Source: Streptomyces termitum (GTDB taxonomy: Bacteria > Actinomycetota > Actinomycetes > Streptomycetales > Streptomycetaceae). From it: a stretch of 64,000 nt of DNA. The stretch covers positions 62,001-126,000 of the forward strand of contig NZ_BMUL01000007.1 of the NCBI RefSeq assembly GCF_014650175.1. The letters are read 5' to 3'. The translations under genes and the position numbers were made by a program. How positions within the stretch are numbered: the first letter of the stretch is position 1; the number at the start of each line of letters is the position of its first letter. Under the pieces are notes generated by a model that was not told where the DNA came from, did no database searches, and was given only the letters and a program-made list of their open reading frames with translations. Below are positions 40,933 through 48,553 of the stretch, piece after piece.

Positions 40933-42159
40933 ATGAACGCGAACGCCTTGCGCGGGGTCCTGCTCGTGACCCTCGCCTACGCCCTCGTCGGCGCCTCCTT
41001 CACCGCCAACGGCCTGCTCGGCGACTACCCGTACGCGGGTGGGCAGGCCCTCCGGTACGGGGCCGCCTGCCTTCTGCTGCTCCCGATGCTCGGCCGTGGC
41101 GGGCTCGCGCCACTGCGGTTGCTCACCGCCGGCCAGTGGGTGCGGATCGCCGTTCTCGCCGGCGTCGGCATGGTCGGGTTCAACCTCGCCGTCCTCGCCG
41201 CCGAACGGACGGCGGAACCGGCCGTTCCCGGTGTCGTCGTCGGCTGCGCCCCAGTGGTGGTCGCCGTTCTCGTGCCGCTGCTCGAAGGTCGGCGTCCTGC
41301 CCCCGTCGTGTTGTACGGGGCGCTACTCGTCGCCGCCGGCGCGTTCACCGTGCAGGGGTGGGGACGTACCGACCTGGCGGGGCTCGGATGGTCGGCGGTG
41401 GCGCTGGCGGGCGAGGTCGGTTTCACCGTGCTCGCCGTGCCCGTCCTGCGGCCGCTCGGCCCGCGGCTGCTGACGGTCGCCGTGTGCGGTGTCGGCGCGG
41501 TGGAGGCGACGCTGATCGGAATCGTCGTGGACGGTGCCGGTTTCGTGCGGATGCCGACCGGGGTGGAGGCGGGGGCGTTGCTGTGGCAGGCGGTCCTCGC
41601 GACCGTCGTCGGTTTCGTCCTCTTCTACATGGCGGTCCAGAAGATCGGTATGGAGCGTGCCACGCTCTATACCGGTGCCATCCCGGTGGCCGCCGCCCTG
41701 AGCGCCGCGGCCGTCGGTGAGGCCGTGCTCGGTCTGCCCCAGGCGGTCGGCGGCCTTCTCGTGGGAGCGGGGGCCGCGCTCGGCACCGGCCTGCTGACCC
41801 GTCGGAGGAAGCGGACGAGCGGGACGGACGCGGCCGACACGGCGGACGCGGTCGATGCCGGGGCCGGTTCAGCCGGTGGCGCTGCCGTCGAGGAGGACGC
41901 GGGCGACCAGCGCGGGATCGTCGTTCATCGGCACGTGGCCGCAGCCCGGCAGCCGTACGAGCCGGGCGTCCGGGAGGACCCGCTTGGCGCGGGCGCCCTG
42001 GCGGCGCAGGAGCAGGCGGTCCCGGGTGCCCCAGGCGACCGTGACCGGAAGCGAGGGGATGTCGTTCCGGAAGAGGACGGCACGTCCTGCGGCGAGGGTC
42101 TGGTGGAAGCCGGTGGCCTCGCGCAGGGCGAGCGTCTCGGCGGCGACCGCCTCGGGTGA
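40933..42159 (+). CDS. EamA/DMT-family transporter with run-on C-terminus
   Basis: Drug/metabolite transporter with two EamA repeats and about ten membrane helices within residues 1-295 (first helix GVLLVTLAYALVGASFT; last GGLLVGAGAALGTGLL). Normal proteins of this type end shortly after the RRRKR-type basic tail at about residue 295. Here the frame stays open for another 110 or so residues with an Ala/Asp/Gly-rich, non-membrane sequence that is simply the antisense of the convergent hydrolase gene (overlap 41869-42159). The extension is probably due to a lost stop codon or a frameshift. Divergent from a MocR regulator that likely controls it. Confidence 0.85.
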   Translation: MNANALRGVLLVTLAYALVGASFTANGLLGDYPYAGGQALRYGAACLLLLPMLGRGGLAPLRLLTAGQWVRIAVLAGVGMVGFNLAVLAAERTAEPAVPGVVVGCAPVVVAVLVPLLEGRRPAPVVLYGALLVAAGAFTVQGWGRTDLAGLGWSAVALAGEVGFTVLAVPVLRPLGPRLLTVAVCGVGAVEATLIGIVVDGAGFVRMPTGVEAGALLWQAVLATVVGFVLFYMAVQKIGMERATLYTGAIPVAAALSAAAVGEAVLGLPQAVGGLLVGAGAALGTGLLTRRRKRTSGTDAADTADAVDAGAGSAGGAAVEEDAGDQRGIVVHRHVAAARQPYEPGVREDPLGAGALAAQEQAVPGAPGDRDRKRGDVVPEEDGTSCGEGLVEAGGLAQGERLGGDRLG

Positions 42160-42708
42160 ACGGCGTCCGGGCCGGGCGTAGATGGTGCTGGTGAGCACGG
42201 TGCGCCCGGCCGGGGTGCGGGAGAGCCGGTCGATGAGCGGAACCGGCAGGGAGAGGGCCGCGCCGCGCATGGCGCGGAGGGTCCCGAAGGCGTACCGGCG
42301 CTCGCTCTCGGACCAGAAACCGGCGGGGGAGAGCGCGGTGACCGACCGGACGGCCTTCTCGCTGCCGAGTTGAAGCGCGAGCAGCCCGCCGAGGGAGTTG
42401 CCCGCCACGTGGGGCCTGTCGATGCCGACGGCCGCGCAGAAGGCGGTGAGGACGGGGACGACGGTCGCCAGGTCGTAGGCGCAGTCCTGCGGCAGCCCGT
42501 CGGAGGCCCCGAAGCCGGGCAGGTCCACGGCGACGACGTCCCGTTCGGTCGCCAGGATGTCGAGGACCGGCTCCCACGCCTGCCAGTGGTGCCCGATTCC
42601 GTGGAGCAGGAGGAGCGGCTCGCCCCGGCCGCGGCGTTCGTACGCCAGGGATGTCGTGCGGCGCTCACCCCGCGGGGTCTCGAACTCGAACGCGATCCGT
42701 GCCGGCAT
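41869..42708 (-). CDS. Alpha/beta-fold hydrolase
   Basis: 279-residue alpha/beta hydrolase. Oxyanion/HG motif LLLLHGIGHHWQAWEPV (about residues 29-45), nucleophile elbow VAGNSLGGLLAL (serine near 101), acid in TVAWGTRDRLLLRR and catalytic histidine in GCGHVPMNDDP. This resembles esterases or C-C hydrolases, substrate unknown. ATG 42706-42708 has a GAGGGGG ribosome site; a canonical promoter (TTGCCT-17-TAATTC) lies at 42750-42778. Its 3' 291 bases overlap the run-on end of the EamA reading on the other strand. Confidence 0.9.
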   Translation of the reverse strand: MPARIAFEFETPRGERRTTSLAYERRGRGEPLLLLHGIGHHWQAWEPVLDILATERDVVAVDLPGFGASDGLPQDCAYDLATVVPVLTAFCAAVGIDRPHVAGNSLGGLLALQLGSEKAVRSVTALSPAGFWSESERRYAFGTLRAMRGAALSLPVPLIDRLSRTPAGRTVLTSTIYARPGRRSPEAVAAETLALREATGFHQTLAAGRAVLFRNDIPSLPVTVAWGTRDRLLLRRQGARAKRVLPDARLVRLPGCGHVPMNDDPALVARVLLDGSATG

Positions 42709-42749
42709 GGAGGCCCCCTCGCAGGTCTTCTTAGACGTTGCGTCAGCAA

Positions 42750-42778
42750 GAATTACCGACGGGTAGCCCAAGAGGCAA
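42750..42778 (-). promoter_or_regulatory. Promoter of the alpha/beta hydrolase gene
   Basis: Reverse strand: -35 TTGCCT (42773-42778), 17-base spacer, -10 TAATTC (42750-42755), a good match to the principal vegetative sigma factor. Downstream, TTCTT and AAGAA ends (42728-42752) form a partial dyad that could be an operator. Confidence 0.65.
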
Positions 42779-42791
42779 GGCTCCTGCCGAA

Positions 42792-42825
42792 AATCGATCG
42801 GCACGCGGGCGCGTGCCGATCGATT
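42792..42825. terminator. 15-bp perfect hairpin, T-tailed on reverse strand
   Basis: AATCGATCGGCACGC (42792-42806) pairs with 42811-42825, loop GGGC. Read on the reverse strand it is followed by TTTTCGG, a classical terminator form. No coding gene ends before it on that strand. Confidence 0.6.
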
Positions 42826-42935
42826 GAATCGGGGGGCGCGGTCGCGGGCGGAGAGTGCGGGCGGGGAGTCGCGGACGGCGGGTGGAGCCGTGAGCGGTGA
42901 TGGCGAACGGAAGTCCGCGCGCGGAAGCGGTGAAG

Positions 42936-42971
42936 AGAGGCGGCAGGGCGACGGAACGCCCTGCCGCCTCT
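42936..42971. terminator. 15-bp perfect hairpin, T-tailed on forward strand
   Basis: AGAGGCGGCAGGGCG (42936-42950) pairs with 42957-42971, 6-base loop, then TTCC on the forward strand. No coding gene precedes it on that strand. Together with 42792-42825 it brackets about 110 bases without a recognisable gene. Confidence 0.6.
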
Positions 42972-43132
42972 TTCCGTCCTCTGGGGTAGCCGCTTCGCAT
43001 GCTTCATCGGTGCCCCGGAACCCACCGTCGGGCCACCGGACGGGGTCCAGGGGGTGTCGATCCTCACGATGGTGCGAACGTCCTGTGAACGATCAAGGTC
43101 AGAGGGCTACATTTCCGGACTTTCGACGGAGG

Positions 43133-43148
43133 ATTGGTCTTGACCAAG
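43133..43148. promoter_or_regulatory. DasR-like (dre-type) operator
   Basis: ATTGGTCTTGACCAAG. The core TGGTCTTGACCA differs at one position from the dre core TGGTCTAGACCA bound by DasR, the GntR-family N-acetylglucosamine regulator of Streptomyces. It overlaps the -35 box of the promoter of the downstream GntR gene, so repression is the expected effect. Confidence 0.6.
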
Positions 43149-43168
43149 GTCGTGGCGCGCCTTACTCT
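43140..43168 (+). promoter_or_regulatory. Promoter of the GntR gene
   Basis: -35 TTGACC (43140-43145), 17-base spacer, -10 TACTCT (43163-43168). The start would be near 43175, giving a leader of about 70 bases that contains an A/T-rich CTTTAATAAAC stretch. Confidence 0.65.
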
Positions 43169-43245
43169 CGCAGAGTTAGTGCAGGAACCTTTAATAAACA
43201 AGGGCGCGGAAACGCCGCGGGACACGGCGAATTGCGGAGGACAGG

Positions 43246-43986
43246 GTGGGGACCACGCAGCTGGAATCGGTACAGGAACCGAAGTACCAGCACCTCAAGA
43301 CGGTGATCGGCGAGGCTCTCGACTCCGACTTCACGGTCGGCGAGATTCTGCCCAACGAGCGCGAGCTCGCGGCCCGCTTCGGCGTCGCCCGTGCCACGCT
43401 CCGCCAGGCCCTGGAGCAGCTGGAGCTGGAAGGCCGCCTCCAGCGCCGCCGCGGGGTCGGCACCACGGTCGCGCCGCCGCGCGTCGGCGTCGACGTCTCC
43501 ACCACGCAGCAGGTCTGGCCCGGTGTCGGTGACGACGCCTGGCTGGCCCAGGACGCCATCCCGGGCGACGCGCCCGTCGCGGTCGCGCGCCTCCTGGAGA
43601 CGGCCGCCGGCGAGGAGGTGCACCTGGTGCGCCGCCTGCGCCTCAGTCAGGGTCAGGCCGTCGCCGCCGAGCTGCTCTACGTGCCCGCCGGCTCGGTGCC
43701 GGGCCTCGACGCGATCGACGCCCCCGTCGGTGCCGCCCGCGCCCGCGCCGTCCTGTGCGAGCTCCAGAACCTGGTGCTCGACGGCCAGGACCGCTCGGTG
43801 GAGCTGGGTTCCGCCCGCGCCGACGACGCCAAGGAGCTGGACCGGCTGCCCGGTTCGCCGGTGCTGGTCGTGACGACCCGCTACCTCTCCGGCGGCCGTA
43901 CCGCCGCGGTCTCCGTCGCCACCTACCGGGCCGACACCTGCCGGCTCACCTTCGGCGACTCCGTCGACCTGGCCATGGCCTCCTGA
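43246..43986 (+). CDS. GntR-family regulator (HutC/UTRA-like)
   Basis: 246-residue transcription factor. Winged helix at residues 10-78: EPKYQHLKTVIGEALDSDFTVGEILPNERELAARFGVARATLRQALEQLELEGRLQRRRGVGTTVA in order, the HutC pattern. The C-terminal 150 residues (VHLVRRLRLSQGQAVAAELLYVPAG) fit a UTRA ligand domain, usually binding sugars, phospho-sugars or organic acids. GTG 43246 follows GGAGG. A palindrome of the GGTCT-AGACC type that GntR/HutC proteins bind covers its promoter, so autoregulation or DasR control is likely. It is followed by a strong terminator and then a convergent ROK gene. Confidence 0.92.
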   Translation: MGTTQLESVQEPKYQHLKTVIGEALDSDFTVGEILPNERELAARFGVARATLRQALEQLELEGRLQRRRGVGTTVAPPRVGVDVSTTQQVWPGVGDDAWLAQDAIPGDAPVAVARLLETAAGEEVHLVRRLRLSQGQAVAAELLYVPAGSVPGLDAIDAPVGAARARAVLCELQNLVLDGQDRSVELGSARADDAKELDRLPGSPVLVVTTRYLSGGRTAAVSVATYRADTCRLTFGDSVDLAMAS

Positions 43987-44034
43987 CCACTGCACGACGG
44001 CATCGGGATCCGGCGCGTTCTGTGATGGCGGTAC

Positions 44035-44075
44035 GAAGACGGCTCGACCTCTCTTCAGGGGGTCGAGCCGTCTTC
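44035..44075. terminator. Terminator between GntR and ROK genes
   Basis: GAAGACGGCTCGACC (44035-44049) pairs perfectly with 44061-44075, 11-base loop, between convergent genes. The following 100 bases hold smaller repeats only. Confidence 0.8.
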
Positions 44076-44173
44076 ATGTCGACATCAGGATGATCTGATG
44101 AACACCCCTGAAGGGGAACGTCCCTGAGGGAGAGTGCTACGGCGGGAATGCGGGTTCCGCGCTTCGAGGACCG

Positions 44174-45331
44174 TCAGCGGCGGGCCGTCACGCTGCCCTC
44201 GACGGCGAACAGCTGCTCCTCGACGTGGTCGAGGGCGAGGCGCAGTGCGCCGGTGCCGACGGCGGCCTCACCGAGGATCGAGAGCACCACGCGCGGTGGA
44301 CGCAGACAGAAACGGTCCAGCTCCTCGCGCAGCGGCTGGAGCACCCCGTCCAGGCCGGCCGCCCAGCCGCCGACCACCACCAGTTCCGGATCGAGGGCGA
44401 GCACGAGCGCGCCGACGTCGTGCACCAGGCGCTGGGTGAACCGCTCCACGGCGGCCTCGGCCCGTACGTCACCCTTCTTGGCCAGTGCGAAGACCTCGGC
44501 CACCGCCTGCTCGTCCAGCGGGTGCAGCGGCTCGTCGGTTGTCGACAGGAGGTGCTCCGGGGTCTCGCCGCGGCCCAGCAGGTGCAGCGCGCCGATCTCG
44601 CCGGCCGCGCCGCCGTACCCCCGGTGCAGCCGACCGCCGATCAGCGAACCCGCCCCGGGGCTCAGCCCGGCCAGGACGAAGACGATGTCGTCGGAGTCGG
44701 TCGCCGCACCCTTCCAGTGCTCGGCGACGGCCGCCGCGTTGGCGTCGTTCTCCACGATCACGGGGCACCGGAAGGAGCGGCGCAGCCGCTCGCCGAGGGC
44801 GAGCCCGGTCCAGCCGGGCAGTGCGGTGCCGAGACGCACCGTACCGTCGGCCTCCACGATCCCGGGGGTGCCGACGCCGACGGCGCGCAGATTCGAACGG
44901 GGCACGCCGGCCCGGCGCAGGACGTCCGCGACGACCGTCCGCACCTTGTCCAGGCGCTCGTCCTCGGGTGCGGTCTCCGACACCTCGCGGGCGCCGGCGC
45001 CGATGATCCGGCCGTCGAGGCCGGAGAGGAGGGCCGCGACGCGGTGCGGGCCGATCTCGATGCCCAGCAGGTGCCCCGCCTCGGCGCGGAACCTGAATCT
45101 TCGGGCCGGTCTGCCCTGGCGCCGGGCCCCGCCCTCCTCGGGCGCGGTCTCGACGACGAGCCCGCCCTCGATGAGCCCCTCGACGACTCCCTCGACGGTG
45201 GGACGGGAGAGACCCGTGATGCGGGTGAGATCCGTGAGCGTGCGGGCGTCGGAGCCGCGCAGAGCATGGAGTACCACGGCGGAATTGATCCGCCGCAACA
45301 GAGACGGATCCCCGCCGGTCAGCCGCCCCAC
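44174..45331 (-). CDS. ROK-family transcriptional regulator
   Basis: 385-residue protein: N-terminal winged helix (LLRRINSAVVLHALRGSDARTLTDLTRITGLSRPTVEGVVEGL in order, residues 10-52) and a ROK sugar-kinase-like fold (LLGIEIGPHRVAALLSGL; VGVGTPGIV; VENDANAAAVAEHW; GGAAGEIGAL). The CGCGxxGC zinc-binding motif normally found after the GEIG(H) segment in ROK kinases and many ROK regulators is missing, replaced by LLGRGETPEHLLSTTDE, and the histidine of GEIGH is replaced by alanine (GEIGAL). A kinase role is therefore unlikely; a sugar-responsive repressor is likely. Start GTG 45331 behind GGGAGGA. Confidence 0.9.
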   Translation of the reverse strand: MGRLTGGDPSLLRRINSAVVLHALRGSDARTLTDLTRITGLSRPTVEGVVEGLIEGGLVVETAPEEGGARRQGRPARRFRFRAEAGHLLGIEIGPHRVAALLSGLDGRIIGAGAREVSETAPEDERLDKVRTVVADVLRRAGVPRSNLRAVGVGTPGIVEADGTVRLGTALPGWTGLALGERLRRSFRCPVIVENDANAAAVAEHWKGAATDSDDIVFVLAGLSPGAGSLIGGRLHRGYGGAAGEIGALHLLGRGETPEHLLSTTDEPLHPLDEQAVAEVFALAKKGDVRAEAAVERFTQRLVHDVGALVLALDPELVVVGGWAAGLDGVLQPLREELDRFCLRPPRVVLSILGEAAVGTGALRLALDHVEEQLFAVEGSVTARR

Positions 45332-45568
45332 CGTGTGTCCTCCCAGCTCGTACCCCGTCTGAGGCGAAGGGTACTCAATGGTTCCGGAAGCGGCGAGGCC
45401 CGCCCCCGGGCCGTGTCCGGGCCGTGTCCGCCCCGAGACCCGAGCGATGGTCCCACCGCCCGGGTCGGGGTACGGAGCTACGCGTGTTGACGCGGCGCCA
45501 ACTCCCCACGGAGGACAGCCCGTCGGTTCACCGGACCGCTGCCGCAGGCTGTCGCCAGGGCCGTGCGG

Positions 45569-46168
45569 TCACGGCTGTGTGGGGGACTCGGGATCCGATT
45601 CCGAAGTTGCTCGCGGCAGGTCGGCGGCCTCACGCAGGCGCGCGTACTCCTCGGCCATGGTCTCTGTCGTCCAGTGCGCGTTGAGCCCGCTCGGGTTGGG
45701 CAGCGCCCAGACCCGTGTGGTGCCGATCGTCCGCTCCTGCGGGCCGATCACGGCCTTCGGTTCGCCGAAAGCGGTGCGGTACGCGGTGACGCCGACGACC
45801 GCGAGCAGGCGGGGTTTCAGCCGCAGGACCTTCTCGGTCAGGAGGCGGCCGCCCTCGACGTACTCCTCGCGGCTCAGTTCGTCGGCGCGCGCGGTGGGCC
45901 GGGCGACCACGTTGGTGATGCCGAGCCCGTACGCGAGCAACTCGTCCTGCTCGTCGGGGCGCAGCTGTCGCGGGGTGAAGCCGGAGAGGTGGAGCACCGG
46001 CCAGAAGCGGTTGCCGGGGCGCGCGAAGTGGTGGCCGGTCACGGCGGTCATCAGCCCGGGGTTGATGCCGCAGAAGAGAACGGCGAGGCCGCCCTCGGCC
46101 ACGTCGGGTACGACGCGGTCGCGGGCGGCCTCCAGCTCCTCACGGGTGAACCGGCGGGTCCGGGTCAG
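45569..46168 (-). CDS. mug: G/U mismatch-specific DNA glycosylase (Mug type)
   Basis: Uracil-DNA-glycosylase-fold enzyme removing uracil or thymine from G mismatches. Catalytic-type motif GINPGLMTAVTGHHFARPGNRFW and the second motif VWALPNPSGLNAHWT are intact. If translation starts at GTG 46102 the protein has 178 residues and begins right at the first beta strand. The upstream frame stays open for 22 codons and encodes FTREELEAARDRVVPDVAEGG, which looks like the usual N-terminal helix, reaching a CTG at 46166-46168 that overlaps the purB stop as CTGA. I give the longer form; the 46102 start is the conservative alternative. Confidence 0.85.
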   Translation of the reverse strand: MTRTRRFTREELEAARDRVVPDVAEGGLAVLFCGINPGLMTAVTGHHFARPGNRFWPVLHLSGFTPRQLRPDEQDELLAYGLGITNVVARPTARADELSREEYVEGGRLLTEKVLRLKPRLLAVVGVTAYRTAFGEPKAVIGPQERTIGTTRVWALPNPSGLNAHWTTETMAEEYARLREAADLPRATSESDPESPTQP

Positions 46169-47607
46169 AGGATCGCCCCGGGGGCGTACGCGGCGGCCTC
46201 CGGGTGCTGCTTGACGAGCTCCTCGATCCGGGACACCACGGTGGCGACCTGGTCGGCGGCGGCGCCGGTGAAGGAGAGCTTGTCCGCCATCAGCTCGTCG
46301 AGCTGCGCGCGGTCCAGCGGGATGCGGGCGTCGGCGGCGAGCTTGTCGAGCAGCTCGTTGCGCTCGGCGCCCTGCTCGCGCATGGCGAGGGCCGAGGCCA
46401 CCGCGTTCTCCTTGATCGCCTCGTGGGCCTCCTCGCGGCCGACACCGGCGCGCACCGACGCCATGAGGACCTTGGTGGTGGCGAGGAAGGGGAGGTAGCG
46501 GTCGAGCTCACGGGCGACGACCGCGGGGAAGGCTCCGAACTCGTCGAGGACGGTGAGGAAGGTCTCCAGCAGGCCGTCCAGGGCGAAGAAGGCGTCCGGC
46601 AGGGCCACGCGGCGGACCACGGAGCAGGAGACGTCGCCCTCGTTCCACTGGTCGCCGGCCAGCTCGCCGGTCATCGAGGCGTATCCGCGCAGGATGACCA
46701 TGAGGCCGTTGACGCGCTCGCAGGAGCGGGTGTTCATCTTGTGCGGCATCGCCGAGGAGCCGACCTGGCCCGGCTTGAAGCCCTCGGTGACCAGCTCGTG
46801 GCCGGCCATCAGGCGGATCGTCTTGGCGATCGACGACGGCGCGGCGGCCAGCTGGACCAGCGAGGTCACGACGTCGTAGTCGAGCGAACGGGGGTAGACC
46901 TGGCCGACGGAGGTGAAGGCGTGCGCGAAGCCGAGGTGGCCGGCGATCCGCTGCTCCAGCTCGGCGAGCTTGCCCGCGTCGCCGCCGAGCAGGTCGAGCA
47001 TGTCCTGGGCGGTGCCGACCGGGCCCTTGATGCCGCGGAGCGGGTAGCGGCCGAGCAGCTCCTCCAGGCGGCCGTACGCCACGAGCAGCTCGTCGGCGGC
47101 GGTCGCGAAACGCTTGCCGAGCGTGGTGGCCTGCGCGGCGACATTGTGCGAACGCCCAGCCATGACCAGCTCGCCGTACTCGGCGGACAGCTTGCCCAGA
47201 CGGGCGAGGACCGCGACGGTACGGTCCCGCATCAGCTCCAGGGAGAGGCGGATCTGGAGCTGCTCGACGTTCTCCGTCAGGTCGCGCGAGGTCATGCCCT
47301 TGTGCACCTGCTCATGCCCGGCGAGGGCGTTGAACTCCTCGATGCGGGCCTTCACGTCGTGCCGGGTGACCTTCTCGCGCTCGGCGATGGAACCGAGGTC
47401 GACCTGGTCGAGGACGCGCTCGTAGTCGGCGACGGCCGCGTCGGGAACCTCGATCCCGAGGTCCTTCTGAGCGCGCAGTACGGCGAGCCACAGCTGGCGC
47501 TCCAGCTTCACCTTCTGCTCGGGGGACCAGAGGACGGCGAGCTCCGCGGAGGCGTAGCGGCCGGCCAGGACGTTGGGGATACGGGGCTTCACAGTCGCAG
47601 CAGTCAC
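46165..47607 (-). CDS. purB: Adenylosuccinate lyase
   Basis: Purine biosynthesis enzyme of the fumarase/aspartase superfamily, acting on SAICAR and adenylosuccinate, a homotetramer. The signature loop GSSAMPHKMNTRSCERV (about 286-302) with the mobile catalytic serine is present, as are MAGRSHNVAAQATTLGKR (histidine base region) and TSRDLTENVEQLQIR. 480 residues matches actinobacterial PurB. The GTG at 47605-47607 has TAGAAT eight bases upstream on the reverse strand, hence probably leaderless. The downstream mug gene overlaps its stop. Confidence 0.95.
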   Translation of the reverse strand: MTAATVKPRIPNVLAGRYASAELAVLWSPEQKVKLERQLWLAVLRAQKDLGIEVPDAAVADYERVLDQVDLGSIAEREKVTRHDVKARIEEFNALAGHEQVHKGMTSRDLTENVEQLQIRLSLELMRDRTVAVLARLGKLSAEYGELVMAGRSHNVAAQATTLGKRFATAADELLVAYGRLEELLGRYPLRGIKGPVGTAQDMLDLLGGDAGKLAELEQRIAGHLGFAHAFTSVGQVYPRSLDYDVVTSLVQLAAAPSSIAKTIRLMAGHELVTEGFKPGQVGSSAMPHKMNTRSCERVNGLMVILRGYASMTGELAGDQWNEGDVSCSVVRRVALPDAFFALDGLLETFLTVLDEFGAFPAVVARELDRYLPFLATTKVLMASVRAGVGREEAHEAIKENAVASALAMREQGAERNELLDKLAADARIPLDRAQLDELMADKLSFTGAAADQVATVVSRIEELVKQHPEAAAYAPGAIL

Positions 47608-47615
47608 GTGTCCAG

Positions 47616-47621
47616 ATTCTA
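47616..47621 (-). promoter_or_regulatory. -10 box of purB
   Basis: TAGAAT on the reverse strand, eight bases upstream of the GTG start at 47607. Confidence 0.55.
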
Positions 47622-47706
47622 CTGGCGATTTCTGCAGGCCAGCGCCGTGGCCCGAGCTGGAGTTTGCTACGAGACGCAGGTCACCCGTCAGGCGTCCGTC
47701 GTCCGG

Positions 47707-48489
47707 TCAGACCTCGGAACGGGTCTCGTACGGCAGCAGGTCGGGGCGCTTCGGGGGGAGGCCGTCGCCGGACGAGCGGCCGGTGAGCCGACGGCCGATC
47801 CACGGTCCCAGGTGTTCCTTGGCGAAGCGGGCGTCCTCGACGCGGCGCGTCACCCAGCCCGGCCGGGCGGTCGGCGGCAGCGGCGTACGCCAGTCGCTCT
47901 CGGGGGCGAGGCCGAGCGTCTGCCACACGGCCTCGGCGACCCGGCGGTGGCCGTCGGCGGTGAGGTGCAGCCGGTCCACGTCCCACAGGCGCGGGTCGCC
48001 CAGGGCCGGGGCCCCGTACAGATCGACGACGAGGGCGCCGTGCCGGGCGGCCAGCTCGTCGATGTGGGCGAAGAGCTCCTCCATGCGGGGACGGAAACGT
48101 TCCATCACCGGCCCGTTCCTGCCGGGGCTGCGCATCAGGACGAGCTGCCCGCAGGCGGGTGTGAGGCGTTCCACGGCCTCGGTCAGCAGCCCCTTCACGC
48201 GGCCCATGTCGACCTTGGGGCGGAGGGTGTCGTTGAGGCCGCCGACCAGGGTCACCACATCGGCCTCCATCCCGGCGGCCAGGGGGACTTGCTCCTCGAC
48301 GATCTGTCCGATGAGCTTCCCGCGCACGGCGAGGTTGGCGTAGTGGAAGCCGGGCGCGCGGGCCGCGAGCCGGCCAGCGAGGACGTCCGCCCAGCCCCGG
48401 TAGGAACCGTCGGGCCTCAGGTCCGACATACCCTCTGTGAAGCTGTCACCGACGGCGACGAGACTGTTGTACGTGGCATTGATCTCCAT
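47707..48489 (-). CDS. SGNH/GDSL-type hydrolase
   Basis: 260-residue esterase-like protein with the SGNH blocks: VAVGDSFTEGMSD (block I serine, about residues 11-23), NLAVRGKL (block II glycine), TLVGGLNDTL (block III asparagine) and VDRLHLTADGHRRVAEAV (block V Asp-X-X-His). No signal peptide, so intracellular. Start ATG 48489; ATG 48504 upstream would overlap the -10 region. A TATGAT box (48500-48505) and a 14-bp palindrome lie directly upstream, shared with the divergent gene at 48554. Confidence 0.9.
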   Translation of the reverse strand: MEINATYNSLVAVGDSFTEGMSDLRPDGSYRGWADVLAGRLAARAPGFHYANLAVRGKLIGQIVEEQVPLAAGMEADVVTLVGGLNDTLRPKVDMGRVKGLLTEAVERLTPACGQLVLMRSPGRNGPVMERFRPRMEELFAHIDELAARHGALVVDLYGAPALGDPRLWDVDRLHLTADGHRRVAEAVWQTLGLAPESDWRTPLPPTARPGWVTRRVEDARFAKEHLGPWIGRRLTGRSSGDGLPPKRPDLLPYETRSEV

Positions 48490-48502
48490 GGCGAAGCCGA
48501 TC

Positions 48503-48516
48503 ATACCGCGCGGTAT
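48503..48516. promoter_or_regulatory. ATACCGCGCGGTAT palindrome at divergent start region
   Basis: Perfect 14-bp palindrome overlapping the TATGAT -10 box (48500-48505, reverse strand) of the SGNH gene and 37 bases before the divergent ATG 48554. Suggests a repressor site for one or both genes. Confidence 0.45.
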
Positions 48517-48553
48517 GCGTGGGTGCTGTGGAGAACCCGGGAGGGGAAACCCG

